A DNA stretch of 64,000 nt, taken from NCBI GenBank assembly GCA_963768075.1, contig CAVYHD010000032.1:62001-126000 (forward strand). The letters are read 5' to 3'. A model generated the notes under the pieces. It was not told where the DNA came from, searched no databases, and saw nothing but the letters and a program-made list of their open reading frames with translations. The stretch's first letter is position 1, and every line of letters starts with the position of its first letter. Origin of the DNA: QHXW01 sp963768075. Lineage in GTDB: Bacteria > Acidobacteriota > Terriglobia > Bryobacterales > Bryobacteraceae. Below are positions 46,650 through 54,510 of the stretch, piece by piece. A program made the translations under genes and the position numbers.

Positions 46650-47096
46650 TTAAATCCCGCCGGTTCGTTTGAGTTGCTGGTTGCGCTCAATGGCGCGCAA
46701 CTGAGCGATATCCTCCCGGACCACATCGCGGTCGTCAGCTTGAAACGGACCGCCGCCCACGGCTTTCTCGATATCCTTCACCGCGCCATCCAGATCCCGC
46801 TTCGTAGCGGCTTTGCGTAGCTTGCCGGACTGGGCGGCGAGGAGTAACGTCTGCCGGCAATGGTCGAGTTTCTGGGTTTGCTTCTCAGTCAAGGCAGCAT
46901 GGGCCATCGCGGTCGAGACGTCATCGCGCAACTGGAGAATGGCTTCCCGGCGCTTCTGGGCATAAGTCGGGTGCGCCAGAAGAAGGGGTGTTATGGCGAG
47001 TGCCAGCAACCGGGCCACGCGCGGGGATGGCAATGCGGGCCGTGCAGCCCGTTGTAATCCTTTCGAAACCCGCGCCAGCCGGAGGACCAGGTTCAT
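46650..47096 (-). CDS. Small secreted hypothetical protein
   Basis: A hydrophobic leader near RLLALAITPLLLAHPTYAQ is followed by a charged helical domain (about residues 50-149) with no known family. The start is uncertain: ATG 47096 or a GTG at 47018 that would begin right at the leader. It converges with the TIGR03790 gene and is divergent from the two-component system, so its promoter is in the CpxR-box-like region or close to it. Confidence 0.6.
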   Translation of the reverse strand: MNLVLRLARVSKGLQRAARPALPSPRVARLLALAITPLLLAHPTYAQKRREAILQLRDDVSTAMAHAALTEKQTQKLDHCRQTLLLAAQSGKLRKAATKRDLDGAVKDIEKAVGGGPFQADDRDVVREDIAQLRAIERNQQLKRTGGI

Positions 47097-47144
47097 GGGT
47101 TCCCAAGAACATACCACGGATGCACTTTCGCGACTAGGCCCCCT

Positions 47145-47159
47145 GTAAAACTATGTAAA
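47145..47159 (+). promoter_or_regulatory. CpxR-box-like GTAAA-N5-GTAAA site
   Basis: GTAAA at 47145 and 47155 form a ten-base-period tandem repeat, 41 bases before the response-regulator start and between it and the divergent small gene. This matches the known CpxR consensus and the spacing read by OmpR-type tandem dimers. Autoregulation of the two-component operon is the simplest reading. Confidence 0.5.
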
Positions 47160-47199
47160 ATGCGCCTCCAGCGCCTCCGCCGCATGTTAAATTTTAGCC

Positions 47200-47897
47200 G
47201 TGAAGATCTTGTTGATCGACGATGACGCCGAGTTGTGCTCCCTGCTGGTCGAGCTCCTGTCGCGCGAAGGATTCGCTATCGAGTGCCAACACGAAGGCGG
47301 ACGCGGCTTGGACCGCGCCCTCCACGGCGGCTTCGATCTGGTGATTCTGGATGTCATGTTGCCGGGCCTGGACGGTTTCGAGATCCTCCGGCGCTTGCGC
47401 CCGCAAAGCCGTGTCGCCGTGCTGATGCTCACCGCGCGCGGCGAAGATATGGATCGCATCGCGGGTCTGGAGATGGGAGCGGACGACTACCTTGCGAAGC
47501 CTTTCAACCCACGCGAGCTGTTGGCCGCCGGATCCGCGCGATTCTCCGGCGGCAGGATCAGCCGCCATCCCCTCACGGACCGCTCGAGATTAACGGCGTG
47601 CGCATTGATCCGGGCACGCGTGAGGTCTCGGCGAATGGCCGGCCGATCGAAGTCACCACCTTCGAATTCGACATCCTCGAAGTGTTGATGCATGCCGCCG
47701 GAAAAGTTGTCTCGCGCGACGACTTAATGGAGCACCTCTACAACCGTAAGGCGACGGCGTTCGACCGGTCGGTGGACATGCACATCAGCCATCTGCGTAA
47801 GAAGATCGAAAATGGCCGTCCGATTATCAAGACCATCCGGGGCGTCGGCTACCAGTTCTGCCGCACACCGGAGGAGCAGGTAGAGGGTGTTGTGTGA
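47200..47897 (+). CDS. cpxR: OmpR/CpxR-family response regulator, frameshifted
   Basis: GTG 47200 starts a receiver domain (ILLIDDDAELCSLL, LVILDVMLPG with the phosphate-accepting Asp, and LAKPFNPRELL). One base is missing near 47531; the next frame continues with RIRAILRRQDQ and a winged-helix domain (LEINGVRIDPGTREVS, FDRSVDMHISHLRKK and IRGVGYQF). Together they make a normal OmpR-type regulator. The stop overlaps the kinase start (GTGTGA). The symbol is by analogy with Cpx, not proven. Confidence 0.8.
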
Positions 47898-49177
47898 GAT
47901 CGCTCTTCGCGAAAATCCTGCTATGGCTGCTGGCAACGGTCGTGACCGCGTTTGTCGGTTTCAGCCTCATCGAAGTACGGTTCGACGATGCCATGAGCCA
48001 CGCGCCGATGGCGCGTGCGTTTCGCTCTCAGGCGCGGGAGGCGCGGGAAGCCTACGAAGCCGGCGGGCCGAAGGCGTTGCGGTGGGACCTGGATCGCGTG
48101 AAAGAGATCTTTCAGGCCGACGCCATGCTGACCGACGCAAAAGGGCGCGATCTTGTGACCGGCGACGATCGCAGCCCGTTGATCCGCGCCGGGCGATGGA
48201 GTCAGTTTTTCCGGCGGAACCGGTCCGTCATTGCGCGGCAGTCGGAAAACGGGCGCTACTGGTTCATTCTTTCGATTCGGGGCGAGGAGGCCGCACGGGC
48301 CTTGGTTCCGCCCGAGCAGCTTTTCGTGCTGGCGGGAGTCCTGCTGCTCTGTTATTTATTCGCCTGGTACCTGACGAAACCTCTGCGCAAAGTAGAGATG
48401 GCGATTGAGAAGTTCGGCCAGGGCGATTTCTCCGCTCGCGCGCATTCAACGCGCCGCGATGAACTAGGCCAGTTGGCGGGCACGTTCGACCAGATGGCGG
48501 AGCGCATTCAGAACCTGATGGTCGCCGAGCGCCGTTTGCTCCTGGACATCTCGCACGAACTGCGGTCGCCCCTCGCCCGGCTGGGCGTCTCCATTGAGCT
48601 GGCACGCACGGGCGCAAATCGCGACGCGGCGCTCGATCGCATTCAAAAGGAATCGGACCGCTTAAATGCGCTGGTGGGGGAACTTCTGCAAGCCACCCGC
48701 GCCGAGGTGGACCCCGACACACTCCGGGCGCAAGCCGTGCGGCTGGATGAATTGCTGGCCGATATCGTGAATGATGGCTCGGTGGAAGCGGCCGCGAGGG
48801 GCAGCGTGGTCCATCTCGACACGCCCGGCCCGGTCACTATTTCGGGTGACGTGGAACTGCTGCGGCGTGCCAGCGAGAACGTCATTCGCAATGCGATTCG
48901 ATACGCACCGCCCGAAACCTCCGTGGACGTCAAACTCACGCGCGACTCCAGCGCGGTCCACATTTCCGTGCGCGACTATGGGCCGGGGGTTCCCGAGGAA
49001 GCTCTCAGCCGGATTTTCGACCCGTTCTTCCGCGTGGAACAGGATCGCAACCGGACGAGTGGCGGCGTTGGGCTGGGCCTCGCCATCGCGCGGCGCGCGG
49101 TCGAATTACACAAGGGGAAATTGCGCGCTCGCAACTCGCATCCGGGGTTGCTGGTGGAGATTGCGCTGCCGGCTTAG
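47894..49177 (+). CDS. cpxA: CpxA-like sensor histidine kinase
   Basis: GTG 47894 overlaps the regulator stop. Two membrane helices (about residues 5-25 and 140-158) enclose a periplasmic sensor domain, followed by HAMP, the phosphate-accepting His in LLLDISHELRSPLARLG, and a HATPase with NAIRYA, DYGPGVP and GVGLGLAIARRAVE. The H-box and domain order match CpxA, which senses envelope stress. The gene may respond to misfolded envelope proteins, but the input is not known. Confidence 0.85.
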   Translation: MRSLFAKILLWLLATVVTAFVGFSLIEVRFDDAMSHAPMARAFRSQAREAREAYEAGGPKALRWDLDRVKEIFQADAMLTDAKGRDLVTGDDRSPLIRAGRWSQFFRRNRSVIARQSENGRYWFILSIRGEEAARALVPPEQLFVLAGVLLLCYLFAWYLTKPLRKVEMAIEKFGQGDFSARAHSTRRDELGQLAGTFDQMAERIQNLMVAERRLLLDISHELRSPLARLGVSIELARTGANRDAALDRIQKESDRLNALVGELLQATRAEVDPDTLRAQAVRLDELLADIVNDGSVEAAARGSVVHLDTPGPVTISGDVELLRRASENVIRNAIRYAPPETSVDVKLTRDSSAVHISVRDYGPGVPEEALSRIFDPFFRVEQDRNRTSGGVGLGLAIARRAVELHKGKLRARNSHPGLLVEIALPA

Positions 49178-49201
49178 ATGCCCATTCCGTCCGGCCCGGT
49201 C

Positions 49202-49996
49202 CTACTTGGGCTTAGGAAGGATTTTTATGTCGGAGGGAAGTGTGAACAGGTTATCCGTTAGACCCGGGTTGATCTCCACCGAATCCGAGAACATTTGATA
49301 AACCTTCTCCCCATCGCGCTCACGCTGGATGGCGTAGGGCCATTGCACGCCGCTGACCGCGCGAAACTTGGAGAAGCGCGTCACCTCCTCGATGCGGTCC
49401 TTGGTTTTGGGGTCGTGACGGTACCTAACCTGCTTGGAGGGCAGATGGGTCATCTGGTTGAAATAAACCTTGACCGTATGATTGTCGGCGTCGGTGATGT
49501 CGACGATGTCCACGGGCTGGTTCTCCACGACATCCGACCCGCGTGATTCCAAGATCAGTCCCGGCTCGCCTAGCCGCTGGCGCAAAATGTAGAAGACATT
49601 ATTCAGTGTGGTTTCCTTGAACCGCTGCAGCACCTCCTCGCTCAGCGGGCGAGCGCCGCGAAACGTGACGTCATAGCCTTGCCCTTCGACAAACAGCACG
49701 GCGCTGTCTTCCTTCTTTCCGAATGCCTCGCGCTCCCGCACTCCCAGGAAATCGGGTTCAAGCGGCTCGGGCCGAATCAGATAGCGCGTATAAATCTTGG
49801 CGATGGACAATCCGCTGATTTTTTCGCGATAGAACGAATATGCGCGGCCGCTTTCGATACGGTCCTGCATATGCAGAAAATTATCGCCGCCCAGCGCTGC
49901 CACGGCCTCATCCACCAGGCGCTTGCCGCCCTCCAGATTCGTTTCCGCTTGCGCCCCCACCAGAGCAGCGAAGCAAACCAAGAACGCAGCTTTCAT
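49202..49996 (-). CDS. Secreted lipoprotein-sorting-like protein in the M16 operon
   Basis: A signal peptide (AAFLVCFAALVGAQA) precedes a domain opening with VDEAVAALGGDNFLHMQDRI. The same pattern, GGADKLAAIQDVSETRD, occurs in the C-terminal extension of the M16 protein upstream, so the two share a module, possibly LolA-like. It overlaps the M16 gene by ATGA. The fold suggests binding of a lipid or hydrophobic ligand; this is an inference. Confidence 0.7.
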   Translation of the reverse strand: MKAAFLVCFAALVGAQAETNLEGGKRLVDEAVAALGGDNFLHMQDRIESGRAYSFYREKISGLSIAKIYTRYLIRPEPLEPDFLGVREREAFGKKEDSAVLFVEGQGYDVTFRGARPLSEEVLQRFKETTLNNVFYILRQRLGEPGLILESRGSDVVENQPVDIVDITDADNHTVKVYFNQMTHLPSKQVRYRHDPKTKDRIEEVTRFSKFRAVSGVQWPYAIQRERDGEKVYQMFSDSVEINPGLTDNLFTLPSDIKILPKPK

Positions 49997-52128
49997 GGCT
50001 TCTTGCTAAGCTCTTCGGCTTTGATTCCGGAATTCAATTTGTAGCCCGTGATATTGATCTCCGCGTACTTGGTGCCGCCGCGGTTGATCGTGATTTTCTT
50101 CGGCGCCTGGATGCCGCCCGCGTCCGCGAAATCCTCAAACGTCGCTTCCATGTCCGCGGGAGGCCCCATGGGTCCTTCCGACCGGTAGACCTCTTTCGAG
50201 GGTAATCCGGTGTTTTCATCGACAAAAAGCTGGACGGAGTCGCCTTCTTTGTCACTAATCTCGATGACGCCTTTTCGCGGAGAATTCACGGCGCGCTCGG
50301 GCATTCGGTCGCTCAACAGAAGGCGGAAGTAATCGCGAAACAACTCCTCGCGGACCTGTTTCAACTGCGCCGCGGGCAAGGGCCGCAGCCCTTGCGGCGT
50401 GGACATCCATCCGCTCTTGCCGTCTGAATATACGATCACCTTGCCGAATGGAAGCTGGCTCTCCTGACGGAATTGTCCGGGCTCGGCCCACAGGTTGACC
50501 TGCTCGATTTTCGTCCCGCCCTCCATGATCAGATCCCGGGTCTCGCTGACATCCTGAATCGCGGCCAGTTTGTCCGCGCCGCCAACCGCCTGCTGCATGC
50601 GCTGCAGCAGCTTTTTCCCGGCCTCGAGGCTGGCGCTGTCGGCTTTGGCCGGAGCCCCCGCCTTTACGCTTTCAGGATCGGGGATGGTCAAATCAAGGGA
50701 CGTAACCGGAAGCCCGAGCGTTGCCAGGGGCGTGCCGAATTGTTGCGGGTTTCCGACGGCGACGATGGTGAAATCTTTCGGCTCCAGGCGCTCACGAGCA
50801 ACACGCAGAACGTCCTCGCGGGTCACCGCCTGAATCGCGCGCTGGTAGCGGTCAATGAAATCCCGGGGGTAGCCATAGTAGTCGTAGCGCAGAATTCGAT
50901 TCAAAGTCTTCGCGGGAGTATCAAAGTTAAATACAAAGCTGTTGGCCACTGTCTGCTTGGCGCTCTCTAGTTCCTCCGCGGTAACCTGGCTCGTTCGAAT
51001 CCTCTCGATCTCCTCCTCGATCACCTTGATCGTATCGGCAGTGGCTGAGGACTTAGTGCTGCCGGAAACCTGAAACAGGCCGGGATGATCGTAATTTGCT
51101 CCCCAATACGCGGAAACGTCGTAGGCATACCCCAGCTTGGTGCGGACACGCTGAAACAGACGGCTGTGAAAACCGCCGCCCAGAATATCAGCCATCACCT
51201 CCAAGGCCGGATAATCCTTGTCGCGCAGCTCGCCACCCAGATGGCCCAGGGAAAAAAAGGTCTGGTCCACGTCTGCCTTGGCGGCGAGAAAGATGCCTCG
51301 CTCCGCTTTGGCGCTTACGGGAGGAAACGGCGGAACCGGCGGCTGTTTCACGGTCCAGCCGGCAAACAGCTTTTCCAGCTTGGCTCGCATATCCGCGGCG
51401 GAGAAATCGCCGATGACCGCGAGCATCACATTCTGAGGGAAAAAATAGCGCCGGTAGAAACCATCCACATCATTACGCGTGATCCGGTCCACGGTCGCGT
51501 ACTCGAGCTGCCACCCGTACGGAGTATTCCGGCCGTACACCGTGTCGGCGAATTCCCGCTCCACAATCCCGTGCGGATCGTCGTTGCGCCGCGAAATGCC
51601 GCTGCGCAATTCGGTTTTAGCCAGGTCGATCTTGTTCTGCCGAAAACCAGGCGAGGTCAGCACGTCATGAAAAACGCCCAGCACCTCATCGGTGTTCTCC
51701 TTCAAGCAGGAAAATGATGCCTGGCCGAAGGACTCGTCAATCGAAGCTTCCACCGATGCCGCGATATTCTCCAGTTGCTCGTCGAGCTGGTCGCCGGTCT
51801 TGTCCCTGGTGCCACCCGTCCGCATGACCATGCCGGTGATCGTGGCGAGCCCCACTTTGTCCGCCGGATCGAAAAGATTTCCCGTCCGCACCAGAGCGGA
51901 GCCGCGCACCAGCGGCAGCTCGTGATTTTCCACCAGATACAGCCGGAGGCCATTGGGCAGCGTAAAAGTGGCCACGTCGGGGATATGGATAGCCCGGAGC
52001 GGTGGATACTTCAGCTCTTTGTACGATGGAATCGCCGGAGCCGCGGCGGCCGGCGGTTGGGCCTCTGTTTTCGTCTGCGCGCCGAGCGTGCCGGCTACCA
52101 GGAGCGCCATGATAGCGATGCGTTTCAT
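49993..52128 (-). CDS. M16-family protein lacking the zinc site, with C-terminal LolA-like extension
   Basis: The 711-residue protein has a signal peptide and two M16 domains (about residues 45-480), but the HxxEH zinc motif is absent: the expected position reads GLATITGMVMRTGG. It is thus the non-catalytic partner, as in paired M16 systems. Residues about 485-711 form an extra domain resembling the 264-residue gene that follows. Overlaps of four bases (ATGA) link all three genes. It probably binds peptide together with the active subunit. Confidence 0.85.
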   Translation of the reverse strand: MKRIAIMALLVAGTLGAQTKTEAQPPAAAAPAIPSYKELKYPPLRAIHIPDVATFTLPNGLRLYLVENHELPLVRGSALVRTGNLFDPADKVGLATITGMVMRTGGTRDKTGDQLDEQLENIAASVEASIDESFGQASFSCLKENTDEVLGVFHDVLTSPGFRQNKIDLAKTELRSGISRRNDDPHGIVEREFADTVYGRNTPYGWQLEYATVDRITRNDVDGFYRRYFFPQNVMLAVIGDFSAADMRAKLEKLFAGWTVKQPPVPPFPPVSAKAERGIFLAAKADVDQTFFSLGHLGGELRDKDYPALEVMADILGGGFHSRLFQRVRTKLGYAYDVSAYWGANYDHPGLFQVSGSTKSSATADTIKVIEEEIERIRTSQVTAEELESAKQTVANSFVFNFDTPAKTLNRILRYDYYGYPRDFIDRYQRAIQAVTREDVLRVARERLEPKDFTIVAVGNPQQFGTPLATLGLPVTSLDLTIPDPESVKAGAPAKADSASLEAGKKLLQRMQQAVGGADKLAAIQDVSETRDLIMEGGTKIEQVNLWAEPGQFRQESQLPFGKVIVYSDGKSGWMSTPQGLRPLPAAQLKQVREELFRDYFRLLLSDRMPERAVNSPRKGVIEISDKEGDSVQLFVDENTGLPSKEVYRSEGPMGPPADMEATFEDFADAGGIQAPKKITINRGGTKYAEINITGYKLNSGIKAEELSKKP

Positions 52129-53663
52129 TGCTTTTCTCCTGACTGCGCGGCCGGCTGGCCTGATGGCGCGCCGCTCGCCGCCGGCTGAAAATCAGAGCCG
52201 CTGGTGCGCCCGTTGTTGATGAAATACTGCCGCGCCACCCGCTGCACGTCCTCGGCGGTCACTTTGTCGATGTCATCGATGGACGTGAACAGCTTCCGCC
52301 AGTCCCCGTAGGCGACGTAATAATCGGTGAGTAGCTGCGCCAGGTCGGAATTGCTGTCCAGACGCCGGACGAGCGCCGCACGCGTCTTGGTTTTCACGCG
52401 CGCCAGCGCTCCCGCATCCACCTTCTCGTTCTTGAAGCGCTCAATGAGCTCACCCAGCAACTTGTCGTTCTCCTGAATTGTATGGCCCAGAGAAGGAAAA
52501 GCGTAAAACACGAACAAACAGGCGTACTTTGATCCCGGCATGTCGGCCTCGGCCCCCGCCTCGAGCGCGATCTGCTTGTCACGCACCATCTCTTTGTAGA
52601 GGATGCCGGTCCGCCCGCCGGAGAGAATGCTGCTGACTACGTCGAAAACAGGATCGTCCTTGTCGTACTGGTCGGGGCGCTTATACGCAATGATTTCGAA
52701 CGGCTGCGCCGGAGATTGCACCTGTACCGTTCGCGGGCCATCTTGCACCGGCTCAACCGTGTGGACCAGCGGCGGCAGCGGACCACCCGGCAGGCGTCCG
52801 AAGTACTTCTCCGCAAAGGCGCGGGCCTGCTTGGGGTCTACATCGCCCACAATCGCCATCGTGATATTCGCCGGCACATAGTACGTCTTATAGAACTGGT
52901 CCGCATCGCGCACCCGGAGACTCTGAATATCACTCGCCCATCCAGCCGGAGGGCGGCGATAGGGATGCGCCTCGAAAGCAGCCGCGGTCAGCGCCTCGAG
53001 CAGCTGTCCCTGCGGGCTGGACTCCACGCGCATGCGCCGCTCCTCGGCCACCACATCGCGTTCTTTGTAAAACTCCCGGAAGACCGGCCGCAGGAAACGC
53101 TGCGACTCCAACAGAAACCACAGCTCGATCCGATTCGCGGGCAGATTGTAAAAAAATTCCGTCGAGTCGGGCGCGGTGAAGGCGTTCAAACCCACGCCGC
53201 CGTTCTCCTCAATGATCGTGGGATACAGGTTCGGCACGACGTAGGAATCCGCCTTCTCGACCCTTTCCTTCACCTCCGCTTCGAGCGTCTGGATCTTCTT
53301 TTCGTCTGCGCGCGGGCCTTTGCGGCGCTCCTGCTCCAGCCGGTCGTAAACCTCCTCGATGGCCGCCATGGCCTTCTTTTCCTCGGGCCAGTTCTTGCTC
53401 CCGATGGTTTCGGTGCCCTTGAAGGCCATGTGCTCGAACATGTGCGCCAGACCCGTTTTGCCTTCGGGATCATCCACCGCGCCGGCATTCACGTAGGTGT
53501 GGAACGAAACCACCGGCGCCTCATGGCGTTCCAGAACGATGAAATGCATTCCGTTCGCGAGCGTGAATTCGGTGACGCGTTTTTCGAATTCCTTGAGGTT
53601 CTGCGCCGGCGCGAGCATAGGCGCAAGCAACAATAGCAAAGGCAGCTTGGCGGAAAGTGTCAC
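52125..53663 (-). CDS. M16-family zinc peptidase, active subunit
   Basis: Signal peptide (PLLLLLAPMLAPAQ), then an M16 fold with HMFEH at residues 74-78, the zinc-binding and catalytic HxxEH, in GLAHMFEHMAFKGTET. The 512-residue protein holds both M16 domains. It is translationally coupled (ATGA) to the inactive partner, an arrangement seen in several bacterial M16 pairs. It probably degrades peptides in the periplasm. Confidence 0.9.
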   Translation of the reverse strand: MTLSAKLPLLLLLAPMLAPAQNLKEFEKRVTEFTLANGMHFIVLERHEAPVVSFHTYVNAGAVDDPEGKTGLAHMFEHMAFKGTETIGSKNWPEEKKAMAAIEEVYDRLEQERRKGPRADEKKIQTLEAEVKERVEKADSYVVPNLYPTIIEENGGVGLNAFTAPDSTEFFYNLPANRIELWFLLESQRFLRPVFREFYKERDVVAEERRMRVESSPQGQLLEALTAAAFEAHPYRRPPAGWASDIQSLRVRDADQFYKTYYVPANITMAIVGDVDPKQARAFAEKYFGRLPGGPLPPLVHTVEPVQDGPRTVQVQSPAQPFEIIAYKRPDQYDKDDPVFDVVSSILSGGRTGILYKEMVRDKQIALEAGAEADMPGSKYACLFVFYAFPSLGHTIQENDKLLGELIERFKNEKVDAGALARVKTKTRAALVRRLDSNSDLAQLLTDYYVAYGDWRKLFTSIDDIDKVTAEDVQRVARQYFINNGRTSGSDFQPAASGAPSGQPAAQSGEKQ

Positions 53664-53713
53664 TTTCTCATTGTAATGTGCGATCGGTGGGCGGCGGCAG
53701 CGTAGGCCGCGGG

Positions 53714-54082
53714 TTACTTCTTGGCGAGCTTGAGGTTGAGGAGCACGTCCTTGCGCGAATCGAACGAACTTACGGTTTTGCTGGAGCTGGATGCTCCCTG
53801 GTAGTCGGCCCGCACCTCATAATCCACATCAGGGCTGAGGCCGTGGAAATAGTAAACACCATGGTCCTGGGTAATGAAAGAGCGGATCTGTAACGTCTTG
53901 GTGTTCTTGAGCTGCACGATGGCGCCGGTCACTTGCGCGTCGCTCGAATCGGAGACCACTCCATGCACGGAGCGTAGGGCGTCCTCCGGATTCTTCTTCT
54001 TTGCCGCCAGAACACCCGCGGCTCCCAATAACAGCGCGGCCACCGCCAACGCCCCCGCAAACCGTTTCAGATTCCCAGACAA
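53714..54082 (-). CDS. Secreted carboxypeptidase-regulatory-like (CarboxypepD_reg) small protein
   Basis: TTG 54082 with GGGGGGG upstream starts a clean leader (GALAVAALLLGAAGVLA); the frame further upstream to 54211 overlaps the LysW-like gene and is rejected. The remaining 90 residues form one CarboxypepD_reg-like beta sandwich (VHGVVSDSSDAQVTGAIVQL and GVYYFHGLSP). Such domains occur in TonB-dependent receptors and surface proteins. The function alone is unknown. Confidence 0.7.
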   Translation of the reverse strand: MSGNLKRFAGALAVAALLLGAAGVLAAKKKNPEDALRSVHGVVSDSSDAQVTGAIVQLKNTKTLQIRSFITQDHGVYYFHGLSPDVDYEVRADYQGASSSSKTVSSFDSRKDVLLNLKLAKK

Positions 54083-54158
54083 CTTACCCCCCCTTGGACC
54101 ATCACATGACGGCTGACACACGCCCAATTTCCCGGCAAGCGAGCCGGAATGCCGCGCG

Positions 54159-54365
54159 CTACTTCCAGTCCTCCTCCTGCTCTTCCTCATCTTCCGGGAG
54201 TTCGTCGTCATCCTCTTCCAAATCTTCGGCGGATTCGAGTTCGAGTGGATCGGTACTCACCACCTTCAGGTCGGCGCCGCACTCATCGCAGCCTAACGAG
54301 TCACCTTCGTCCACATCTTCCTCATCCACGTCGATTGCGCCATTGCACACCGGACAAGTGACCAT
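54159..54365 (-). CDS. LysW-like zinc-ribbon acidic carrier-type protein
   Basis: The 68-residue protein has MVTCPVCNGAIDVDEED with CxxC, then GCDECGADLKVVSTDP with the second CxxC, matching the zinc ribbon of LysW, the carrier protein of the AAA lysine pathway. The tail is a long acidic stretch ending in EEDWK, while LysW ends in EDWGE, whose terminal Glu is the modified residue. The final residue is thus altered and the acidic tail is longer. No lysine or arginine biosynthesis gene is next to it. Confidence 0.7.
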   Translation of the reverse strand: MVTCPVCNGAIDVDEEDVDEGDSLGCDECGADLKVVSTDPLELESAEDLEEDDDELPEDEEEQEEDWK

Positions 54366-54510
54366 AATTCGCTTCTCGTTTCTAGCTTATATCAGAACTT
54401 CCTCCCGTCAACCGGCCCGTCTTCCAGCAATCATGCCTGATCACAGGAACTCATTGTAACCGGAGGGCGGGGTGGATTGAAGCCCGCCTGGGCTGCGAGG
54501 CGCAGCACGC

